A stretch of DNA of 9,324 nt, from contig JAOZLU010000136.1 of the NCBI GenBank assembly GCA_029934695.1, positions 1-9,324 on the forward strand, in the 5' to 3' direction. Of the stretch, positions 1 through 8,200 are shown piece by piece. The translations under genes were made by a program, and so were the position numbers. Below the pieces are notes generated by a model, which was not told where the DNA came from, made no database searches, and was given only the letters and a program-made list of their open reading frames with translations. The stretch comes from Desulfobacterales bacterium (GTDB lineage: Bacteria > Desulfobacterota > Desulfobacteria > Desulfobacterales > 4be13). The stretch's first letter is position 1, and each line of letters begins with the position of its first letter.

Positions 1-10
1 CTCCTATGTA

Positions 11-52
11 AACTGAAAATTGAATATTCAGCAGATCGAAAAATTTTCAGTT
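11..52. repeat. 11-bp perfect inverted repeat
   Basis: The arms AACTGAAAATT (11-21) and AATTTTCAGTT (42-52) are exact reverse complements separated by 20 bases. The stem is AT-rich and has no following T-run on either strand, so it is a weak terminator candidate. It could be a regulatory palindrome or the trace of a small element. The function is unknown. Confidence 0.55.
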
Positions 53-85
53 GGGTCGTGAAATGCAAAGATCGGATAAGATACT

Positions 86-161
86 TCTGCCCTCTGTGAA
101 TCTCTCTGTGGTTTATAAAAGAATCTGATTATCGAATTTTTATTTTTAACCACAGAGGACA
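86..161. repeat. CACAGAG-type dispersed repeat, copy 1
   Basis: This is the first of two related segments, offset by about 128 bases from the second. Both begin TCTGCCCTCTGTGAATCTC and end ACCACAGAGGACA, with a shared AT-rich middle containing ATCGAATTTTTATTTTT. Within this copy CTCTGTGGTT (104-113) pairs perfectly with AACCACAGAG (148-157), so the unit is an inverted repeat with a long AT-rich loop. Sequences of the ACCACAGAGGACACAGAG type are, from general knowledge, common intergenic repeats in many bacteria and are often mis-annotated as short proteins containing PQRTQRFTE-like strings. Confidence 0.75.
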
Positions 162-213
162 CAGAGAAACACAGAGAAACATGTGAAAACTCTGTGCAGT
201 TATAAGAATACAG

Positions 214-296
214 TCTGCCCTCTGTGAATCTCTGTGTTCTCTGTGGTTTATAAAAAGATTTGGTCATCGAATTTTTATTTTTGACCACAGAGGACA
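214..296. repeat. CACAGAG-type dispersed repeat, copy 2
   Basis: This is the second copy of the unit at 86-161. It has a few substitutions and an insertion of about 7 bases near the left arm. The arms CTCTGTGGTT (239-248) and GACCACAGAG (283-292) can pair with one G-U wobble. It begins about 20 bases beyond the methyltransferase stop codon, so any transcript of the operon would end in or run through this structure. The region between the copies carries further CACAGAG units. Confidence 0.75.
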
Positions 297-316
297 GGAA
301 CATGATTTTCACGGTT

Positions 317-1039
317 TCATGCTTTCCGGGCTGTGATAATGATGATATCACTCATCAGTTCTATTTTCTTCCAGTTCGGAATAAGCTTTTTACCTTCTTC
401 GCTCATCTTGAGTTTCACCCATCGGATTTCGGAAAAACCAGCCATTGACAGAGTCTTTTCATAGCTTTCCTTTTTCCAGAAACGTCTCATAAAGGAATAT
501 AATTTCTCTCCGTTGCTTCCATGAATATGAACACGAACTCGTGAACCTTCCGCAAAGGGTTTGTCCACCCATTCCGAAGAATTGTCGAGACCAGGAATAT
601 AGCGCTGAATCGGAATCTCAGGGTTATTGTTAATGCATACAATACGTCCGCACGGTTTGAGATTTGTTGCAATTCCCAGGGCAAACGCGTTTAATTCTTC
701 TTTTGTTGTGGCATAATGAAGAAGAAAAGAAGGCGTCACCAGATCAAAATCATCTAAATGCGGAAGATTTGCAACATCATATAACGCATACCGAATTCCC
801 AGCGGACTTTTATCTTCCTCAGTCTTTGCCAGTTCAAGCATTTCGCTGGAGTTGTCAACTCCTGTAACCTTTGCTCCTCTTTTTGCAAGATAACGGGAGG
901 ATATGCCTGAACCACATCCGATATCCAAGATTTTCAATCCTGAAACATCTCCACATTGGTTAAGCCAGGTTGAATAAAAAAGATATTCATCAAGAGGTCC
1001 AATATCATAAATATTTGCGATCTGATTATACTGAGACAT
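317..1039 (-). CDS. Class I SAM-dependent methyltransferase, ToxA-like
   Basis: This encodes a complete 240-residue cytosolic methyltransferase expected to transfer a methyl group from S-adenosylmethionine to a small molecule. Motif I is clear at residues 37-45 (ILDIGCGSG), and the acidic residue that usually binds the SAM ribose is Asp62 in GVDNSSEML. A DVANLP stretch follows near residue 90 (adenine-binding region), then an FDLV motif-II segment. No signal peptide or membrane segment is seen. The N-terminus (MSQYNQIANIYD) and the INNNPEIP segment after motif III recall the toxoflavin-biosynthesis ToxA-type methyltransferases, which methylate heterocyclic nitrogens; this resemblance is from memory. 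The ATG at 1039 is preceded by AAGGG with a 7-base spacer, which supports this start. The gene lies 184 bases downstream of the radical SAM gene on the same strand, so it may be co-transcribed or have its own promoter. It is a plausible tailoring enzyme for the NRPS product. The substrate is unknown. Confidence 0.85.
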   Translation of the reverse strand: MSQYNQIANIYDIGPLDEYLFYSTWLNQCGDVSGLKILDIGCGSGISSRYLAKRGAKVTGVDNSSEMLELAKTEEDKSPLGIRYALYDVANLPHLDDFDLVTPSFLLHYATTKEELNAFALGIATNLKPCGRIVCINNNPEIPIQRYIPGLDNSSEWVDKPFAEGSRVRVHIHGSNGEKLYSFMRRFWKKESYEKTLSMAGFSEIRWVKLKMSEEGKKLIPNWKKIELMSDIIIITARKA

Positions 1040-1046
1040 GCTGTTT

Positions 1047-1051
1047 CCCTT
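1047..1051 (-). promoter_or_regulatory. Ribosome binding site of the methyltransferase
   Basis: On the minus strand AAGGG lies 7 bases upstream of the ATG at 1039. Spacing and sequence fit a Shine-Dalgarno site and favour this start over later Met codons. Confidence 0.6.
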
Positions 1052-1080
1052 TGTTTATTTTCCTCGTGTCTGATTACGTT

Positions 1081-1129
1081 GCTCGGCTCGGCCTACATGG
1101 CTCGGCTCGGCCTACATGGCTCGGCTCGG
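1081..1129. repeat. 19-bp tandem repeat, about 2.6 copies
   Basis: The unit GCTCGGCTCGGCCTACATG occurs perfectly at 1081-1099 and 1100-1118, and its first 11 bases recur at 1119-1129, running into the hairpin at 1123-1146. Each unit itself contains the 5-bp direct duplication GGCTC/GGCTC. It lies in the radical SAM/methyltransferase intergenic region, 42 or more bases upstream of the methyltransferase start. Such short perfect tandems can vary in copy number by slippage. No function is evident. Confidence 0.85.
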
Positions 1130-1146
1130 ATTGGCAAATCCGAGCC
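1123..1146. repeat. GGATTGGCAAATCC palindromic element, copy A
   Basis: The arms GGCTCGGATT (1123-1132) and AATCCGAGCC (1137-1146) form a perfect 10-bp stem with a 4-base GGCA loop. The 14-base core GGATTGGCAAATCC (1128-1141) recurs in two other places in the window. If one GGCTC duplication is bulged out, CATG on the left and CATG on the right would extend the pairing to 13 bp. That suggests an ancestral longer palindrome later altered by local duplication. It resembles REP-like intergenic elements. Confidence 0.8.
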
Positions 1147-1152
1147 ATGCAT

Positions 1153-1176
1153 CGCCGGGATTTGCCAATCCAGGCG
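1153..1176. repeat. GGATTGGCAAATCC palindromic element, copy B
   Basis: The arms CGCCGGGATT (1153-1162) and AATCCAGGCG (1167-1176) form a 10-bp stem with one G-A mismatch around a TGCC loop. The core is the reverse complement of that in copy A, only six bases away, so copies A and B are in opposite orientation. The outer stem bases differ from copy A yet remain complementary, a pattern expected if the fold rather than the sequence is kept. Confidence 0.75.
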
Positions 1177-1223
1177 AAAGCAAAGCGGGTGACTTGAATC
1201 TGAAGATGACGTATTAAATACAA

Positions 1224-2276
1224 TCACTTTATACTCTTCGCTTGCGCTTTTGGGAAATATGTTTCAACGCACTCGGTCAGCAACGAATTCAGTTCTTTAA
1301 AAATCTTATCGGGATAATAGTAGCGTTCATGATATGTCTGTTTCTCAGGACACTCGACATATTGCATGAGTTCTTCGGCAACTCCCGGATAATGTCTCAG
1401 AATTTCATGATGCCCTCCTTTTTTGTGAAAAAAAGTAAGGGTTTCAATCGTTACATCAGATTCATCAAATCCCCTGCAATCGCTCAGAAATTTCTTAACA
1501 TGCTTGAAAAGTTCTCTGTATTTCAAAAAGACTCCCTCCCGATAGAAAATCGGGGAAAATATAAGATGGATCCGATACCCATGGGCCAACAGTTCCCTTA
1601 TCGCTGACAATCGCTGTTCAAGAGGAGCGGTTTTCTTTTCATAGGAATCAATGAATTCCGGCAGGTTGAGCGTGATGCCGACTCGTACCGTCCCTTTGGG
1701 GGAAAGTTCGAGCAGATTCCGGACATTATCTGATTTTGTGACCACCTGTAATTGTACCTCCGGATCAAAGGTATCAGCCCACTGCCTGATCACATCGCTC
1801 AGAATACCTGTTGCCGGTTCCAGTTCCACCATGTCCGCCATATTGCCCAATTCAAAGATCAGCGGTCTCCTTTCATCTGTCTGGCAAATCCCCTGGATCA
1901 TTTTCATTGCCGATTCAAGATCAGGATAAATTGCAATATACGGAACCTCCTGAAGCGTATAGAGTTGCATGCAATATGAACAAAAATTGGGGCACCCCGT
2001 AACGACATTGAAGATATAATCAGAAGCCAGGTCGTATGTGCCTTCTCCGACCTTTTCTACCGCAAACCCGTATCTTCGGGTCACAACGAGCGTGGATTTC
2101 ATTTCAACGAGCGTTTTTGGAAAGGGTTGAAACTGGTCGAAACAAATATCCTCATGGTCAATTTCCTGATAGCGCGTTGACGGATTATCAGAATATAATT
2201 TTTTGAATCGTTTTGCTATGGGAAAATCAAGGGAGTCATTATCTATAATGACGACACTCGGATTGAAAATTCTCAC
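1224..2276 (-). CDS. Radical SAM protein, spore photoproduct lyase family
   Basis: This encodes a 350-residue radical SAM enzyme that matches the spore photoproduct lyase (SplB) fold along its whole length, including the N-terminal KSTLV segment (about residues 60-64), the TAPLEQR segment in the middle and the ETYFPKA C-terminus. The [4Fe-4S] cluster ligands are Cys95, Cys99 and Cys102 in GCPNFCSYC. True SPL repairs the spore thymine dimer using a hydrogen-donor Cys (Cys141 in Bacillus subtilis) and two Tyr (97 and 99). Aligned by eye, Asn145 replaces that Cys and Met103 replaces Tyr99, while Tyr101 matches Tyr97; the reference residues are from memory. A role other than dimer repair is therefore likely. 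I chose the GTG at 2276 because it overlaps the NRPS stop as GTGA, has AGGAG 10 bases upstream and matches the family's N-terminal length. An in-frame ATG at 2309 would add 11 residues and has weaker support. Tight coupling to the NRPS suggests tailoring of a peptide product or intermediate. Confidence 0.85.
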   Translation of the reverse strand: MRIFNPSVVIIDNDSLDFPIAKRFKKLYSDNPSTRYQEIDHEDICFDQFQPFPKTLVEMKSTLVVTRRYGFAVEKVGEGTYDLASDYIFNVVTGCPNFCSYCMQLYTLQEVPYIAIYPDLESAMKMIQGICQTDERRPLIFELGNMADMVELEPATGILSDVIRQWADTFDPEVQLQVVTKSDNVRNLLELSPKGTVRVGITLNLPEFIDSYEKKTAPLEQRLSAIRELLAHGYRIHLIFSPIFYREGVFLKYRELFKHVKKFLSDCRGFDESDVTIETLTFFHKKGGHHEILRHYPGVAEELMQYVECPEKQTYHERYYYPDKIFKELNSLLTECVETYFPKAQAKSIK

Positions 2277-5200
2277 TGATTTTGTTCTCCTTTCTTCTCG
2301 GAAATCCATCCGATCCTGTCAAAGTATTCAAAATATTTTTCAAACAAATGATAGTCAATTTCCGGGACAGCAATGCCGCTTTCCTTCAGAGCGTCCGAAA
2401 AGTTTGTGCAGTCAACGGATTCTTCTGATGACAACAATTCTCCTGACAAAGGCTCGCTGAAAAAAGGAATCAGGGTTTGCAGATGATCATGATCCTGCAT
2501 ATCTTCGGAATAAGAATTTAAACGCTGATACCATTTTTCATAAGAAAGCGTTTTCAGATGATGCCCCTGTTTTTTTATAAAATCGGTCAGTATCCCTTTA
2601 TGAGTGGAAACAGGGTTCGCCACATGAAAGATTTTTCTTTTCAAAGAAGAATTTTGTCGTGAAAGCCAGACAATAGCCGATGCTGCGGTATCCGCGGGAA
2701 TCATATTTTCATACGAATGATCCTCGGGCGCGGATTGAAGCAGGATACATGCTTTGATAAACCGGCACATAAAATCTTCTGTATTCCATGCGCCGCTTTC
2801 TGTGGTTCCGATCACCCGCGAGGGCCTATAGACACACACAGGCAATCCCTGCCGGCCAGCTTCTGTGACAAGCTTTTCCGCCACCCATTTGGATTGGGCA
2901 TATCCGTCTGCCAGTCCTTCGGGTTCTCCTAATTCGCATTCTTTTTGAACAGGATGCGAACCAAGGACATCAAGTGTGGAGATATAATGGATCGGACTTG
3001 CTCCGCGTCTGCATGAGAGACGAATAACTTCCTTGGTTCCTGATACATTCGGTCCTTTCAGCAGTTCATAAGGATACAGGAAGTTTACCATTGCCCCGTT
3101 GTGGTAAATCGCCTGAATCTTTTCCGAAAGCGCGTCGAAGTCCTGGCGTGAAAGTCCGAACAGGGGAGCGTCCAAAGTCCCGGGTATCGCTATGATGCGG
3201 TCTGCGTGTTCATTGATTTGCAGTTCATATTTTTCTGCTGTCTTTTTCAGCCGTTTTATCCCTTCCCCGGGATCACCCGAGCGTATCAGACAATGAACAC
3301 GGGCTTTTGTCTGCCGGAGAATTTCTTTGAGCAGAAATATTCCCAGGAATCCGGTCGCGCCTGTCAGAAAAACATCCCGCGGTTCTGTCACATAAGAAGC
3401 AGAAACTTCTGTTACCCGGATAGCGATATCAAGAACTGCTTCTTCGGACAAATCCGGTATCTGAGAATCCTTTGAACCGGCCTGCTCCAGAAACAGATTC
3501 TCAGCCATATCCGCAACACTGGGATAAAGAAACAAAAATTTGAGCGTAATTTCAGTATTCATTTTCTCAGATAACGCAGATACCAGTTTGACAGCTTGTA
3601 ACGAATGTCCGCCCAGTTCAAAAAAGTTGTCATAAATCCCGATCTGTCTGCGATTCAGAACCTTTTCCCAAACAGATGTCATGATTTCTTCAGCAGAATT
3701 ACGCGGGGCCGCATACTCCTGCTGAATATCATGCTGATCCGGTTCAGGCAATGCATCTCGGTCAATTTTTCCGTTATTTGTCAGGGGAAGAGATTCCATA
3801 AAGATAAAAAAAGACGGAATCATATAATCAGGCAGTCTTTTTCTGAGATATTCCCGCAACGCTCCCTTATGCAGTTCATTTCCGGGCTTTTTAACAACAT
3901 AAGCAACAAGTTGTTTATCACGGGCATTTCTTTCTTTTACGGCAACCGCATTATTCTCCACTGCCGGATGTTCCGACAATACAGTTTCGATTTCCCCCGG
4001 TTCTATCCTGAATCCTCTGAGGCTGACCTGTTGGTCAATTCTGCCGAGAAATTCGATATTACCGTCCGGAAACCAGCGGGCCAGATCACCAGTTTTATAA
4101 ACCCGGGCTTTGGGATCATTACTGAACGGATCAGGGACAAATTTTTCTCTGGTCAGTTCCGGTCTGTTGAGATATCCCCTTGCAAGCCCGGATCCGCCGA
4201 TATGGATTTCTCCCGGAACACCGATCGGAACAGGATTGCCGGAACAGTCAAGAATATATATCTTTCGATTCGGCAGGGGCCGGCCAATGGGAATACTTCT
4301 TCTTGGTCTTATCTGTTCATCGCCAGGAGAAATCTCAAATATGGTCGCGGTTATTGTTGTCTCCGTGGGACCGTATTCATTCAGCAAACGCACTGAACAT
4401 GCAACTGGCAACTGGTAATAAGATGCTGTTGTTTCCATCGGAAGAATGTCTCCCGCGCTGATAACAAGTCTGAGCTGATCCGGGAAAGATGCGCTGTCTT
4501 TCAATAACTGGCTGAGATATAGCGGCGGAAATTCTGCCACTGTAATGTTGTAATTTGAAACATTTTTACAGAAATCTGATACAGACCATAAGCTGTTGTC
4601 GCGCAGCACCAAGGCAGCTCCTGATGTGAGCGCGGAAAATATCTGAACCACGGAACCGTCAAAACTTACAGATGCGAATTGAAGTACCCTGTCGTCAGGA
4701 TTCATCTGGTAATATTTTCTGACATGACATAAATGCCCGGTAATTGCACCATGAGAAACCATAACGCCCTTGGGTTTTCCTGTGGAACCGGATGTGTAGA
4801 GAAGATAAGCAAGGTTTTCCGGTTCCGCACCGGATATCGGATTTTCACCGTTCCCGGCAAGTTGAAAATCAAAGGTATCCAGAGAAACGATATCCGCGCT
4901 CACAGGAGGCAGAATATTCATTACCTTCTCCTGCGTGAGCAGTAGCGACACATTTGAATCTTTCAGCATAAACTCGATGCGTTTTTCAGGGTACTCAGGA
5001 TCAATCGGCACATAAGCGCCGCCCGCCTTCAGAATTCCCAGGATTCCCACAATCATTTCCACAGAACGCTCGACACACAGCCCTACCAGCATATCAGGTC
5101 TTACCCCCTGTGACAGCAGGTGACATGCGATCTGATTAGCCCGGGAATTCAGTTCCGAATACGTCAGACTCTGATCTTCAAACAGAAGGGCTTGAGCGTT

Positions 5201-8200
5201 TGGTTTTTCATTAGCCTGCTCCTCAAACAGATGATGAAGACATTTTCCCTCGTTCCCAAGCTCCGGTTTGGCGACAGTATCATTCCATTCCACAAGCACC
5301 TGGCGCTTCTCAGCCTGGGTCATCATGGGAAGTTGGGAGATTTTTCGTTCGGGGTTCTCTGCTATGCCTTCCAGCAGAGTTTGAAAATGCCCGGTCATTC
5401 TCATAATGGTATCTGCATCAAACATATCCCTGTTATATTCAAATGCTCCTCTCAGTTCTGTTTCGCTTTCTTCCATAAGCAGTGACAGATCAAACATTGT
5501 CGTATTGTATTCAATTTCAACGGGAGTCATGGTAAGCCCCGGGAGTTTGACCGAGGATACAGGGGTATTCTGCACAAACATCACCTGGAAAAACGGATGA
5601 TGACTGATATCTCTTCTCACGCGCAATTCATCCACCAACTGCTCGAACGGAATATCCTGATTTGCATAAGCATCTAAGGTCATGTCTCTTACACGTTCCA
5701 AAAGCACGGTAAACAAGGGATCCCCGGACAAGTCTGTTCTGAATACCAGATTGTTGAGAAAAAAACCGATGAGCGCCTCTGTATCTTTGTGATTTCTGTT
5801 TGCAACAGGCGATCCCACCAGGATATCTTCCTGTCCTGTGTATCTGTGAAGCATCGCGGCAAAACCTGCAAACAGGGTCATAAACAGACTCACGCCGCTT
5901 TTCTGGCTGAGATGCCGCAGTTGTTCGGCTGTCCGGTCATGAATGCCAAAACTGATGGTTCTTCCGTTATAGCCCTGAACAGGGGGACGGGAGCGATCAG
6001 CGGGCAGCTCGGACAGCTCGGGCGCATGCGCCAGTTGTTTTTTCCAATATTTCAACTGGGACTCTGTGATGTCCCCTGCCAGACGCTTTCTCTGCCATTC
6101 GCCAAAGTCGGCATACTGAATCCTGAATTCGGGCAGCAAAGAAGGCGCATCTTGGGAAAAAGCTTTGTACAGTATTTCAAACTCCCGCATAAATATGCTC
6201 ACAGACCAGTCATCCGACACAATATGGTGCATGGTAATCAGCAGGATCGGATCGCCCTGATTTGGTTTCAAAAGACTTGCTCTGATCAGAGGGCCTTCTG
6301 AAAGATCAAAGGGTTTCTGCCCTTCTTGCACTGCCATACGCATAGCCTCATCTTCTCCGGATGCATCAGCGATCCGCAGCGACAGCCTGAGATTCGGAAG
6401 AATGGTCTGAATCGCTTGCCCGTGTTTTGCCGGAAATATGGTTCTCAGGGACTCGTGCCTGCGAATGATCTCATTCAGAACTTTCTCTGTCATCTCTGTA
6501 TTGAGTTCTCCGCTGATCCGCATGGCTATGGGCATATTATAAACCGGGCTTTGCCTTTCTTCAAACTGATCCATAAACCAGAGACGCTGCTGCGCGAAAG
6601 ACAAAGGGATTTCCTTATCCCTGGGGATTACGGGAATAGGCAGCGTCATAAGTTCATCTTTCTGATACCGGACAGAGGCAATCCTTTCGCTTAATTCCGC
6701 GATGCACGGAGATTCAAATATGGCGCGCACAGGCAGATCTGTGTGAAACGCTTCCCTGATCCGGGAAATAATCCGGATGGCAAGCAAAGAATGGCCCCCG
6801 AGTTCAAAAAAGTTGTCTTCGATTCCCACCTGCTTGCAGTGCAGCACCTCTGCCCATACAGACGCGATAATCTCCTGAACCTGGTTCCGGGGAGGGACAT
6901 AAACACGGCTGGCATCCCCCGGATCCGGTTCAGGCAGGGCCTTGCGGTCAATTTTGCCATTGGGTGTCAGGGGCAGTTCATCCATAAACACATACACACC
7001 CGGGAACATATAATCAGGGAGTTTGTCTTTCAGATGCGCGCGCAACTCTGATCTTGTAATTTCCCGGTTCTTGTCCGCAACGATGTATGCGGCCAGTTGT
7101 TTGTCTTCAGAAGGAGCCTCCCATACAATCACCGCTGCTTTGAGGATGCCCGGGTGATCTGTGAGCGCGGACTCGATTTCTCCCAGTTCGATGCGAAAGC
7201 CCCGAATCTTGACCTGGCTGTCAACACGTCCCAGACACTCAATTCTTCCGTCAGGCAGGTACCGGGCCAGATCACCGGTATTGTATATGCGGTTTTCCGG
7301 GTCATCGCCAAAGGGATTCTGAACAAACTTCTCAGCAGTCAGTTTCGGACGTTTGATATATCCTTCTGAGAGTCCGTGCCCCCCGATATATAACAGACCT
7401 GCCACGCCCACCGGAACCGGCTGCATTCGGGAGTCCAGAATATAGATACTGGTATTGTCAATGGGTCTGCCGATGGTGATATCCCGTGCATTTGTGATCT
7501 GCTCCGTGGTTGACCAGATCGTGGTTTCAGTGGGGCCGTACATGTTCCACAGACTGCCCGCTCCCTGATCAGAGTCAGGGACAAGTTTTCGGAGAAGCGT
7601 TTCTCCCAAGTCCGGGGGCAGGGGTTCTCCGCCGCAAAGCACTTTGAGGTTCGGACTCCCCTGCCATCCGCTTTCTTCCAGCAATCTCCAGGTCGCGGGG
7701 GTGGCCTGCATGATCGTGACATCATGGTCGTTCATCAGTTTTTGCAGTTGATGTCCGTCCGTACATGCCTCCTGATCAGCGACCACCAGAACCCCTCCTT
7801 TTATAAGCGGAAGGAAAATTTCAAGGACAGAGATATCAAAGCTTATGGTGGTCACGGAAAGCAAAATATCCTGATCTGTAAGCCCCGGCTCCTTGCCCAT
7901 GGTATTCAGAAAGTTGACCACCGCGCGATGCGATATCTGAACCCCCTTGGGCCTGCCGGTGGAACCTGAGGTAAACATGATATACGCGAGGTTTCCGGGA
8001 TGAACCTGAGTGATCGGATTGTCCCGGGTTCCCGGCCCGAAAAGGGGTTCAATGGTGTCTGTGCAGATACATTTCAGATCATAGTCAGGCACGGAGCTCA
8101 GGAGACTTTGTTGGGTAACGACCACTGAGAGTTCGGAATCCTCCACCATATAGCCCAGCCGATGCGAGGGAAAAGCGGGATCCATGGGTACATAAGGAGC

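Larger units (their letters stand above)
1..316. other. Gene-free left flank rich in repeats
   Basis: This stretch lies downstream of the methyltransferase gene and I find no credible gene in it. It holds an 11-bp inverted repeat (11-21/42-52), two diverged copies of a roughly 80-bp CACAGAG-type repeat (86-161 and 214-296), and two adjacent direct copies of ACAGAGAAAC (161-170 and 171-180). It is visibly more AT-rich than the genes. The open frame covering most of it on the minus strand is simply the translated repeat. No hairpin followed by a clear U-tract is visible, so I do not call an intrinsic terminator. The repeat copy starting about 20 bases past the methyltransferase stop could still end or stabilise the transcript. 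Confidence 0.8.

Noticed and set aside
28..351. A minus-strand open frame of 107 codons across the left flank
   Set aside because: Its translation is the CACAGAG repeat read through twice (repeated VVKNKNS and YKPQR strings), it overlaps the methyltransferase 3' end, and it has no family resemblance.
970..1197. A plus-strand open frame of 75 codons through the tandem repeat and hairpins
   Set aside because: It runs antisense to the methyltransferase start and then translates the repeats. There is no sign of protein-level constraint.
1240..2276. Calling the radical SAM gene a true spore photoproduct lyase (splB)
   Set aside because: The key hydrogen-donor Cys and one relay Tyr appear replaced, the context is an NRPS locus and nothing else suggests sporulation, so no gene symbol is given.
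3615..3631. A 17-base identity with 6801-6817 including a run of six T on the coding strand, considered as a recombination or slippage site
   Set aside because: Both copies encode the conserved DNFFEL carrier-protein motif in frame, and the frame continues normally after each. Shared ancestry of the two PCP domains explains it.
3605..4396. A long plus-strand open frame of 263 codons antisense to the NRPS
   Set aside because: It is an antisense shadow of the A2 domain in a gene with strong codon bias; its translation has no recognisable domain.
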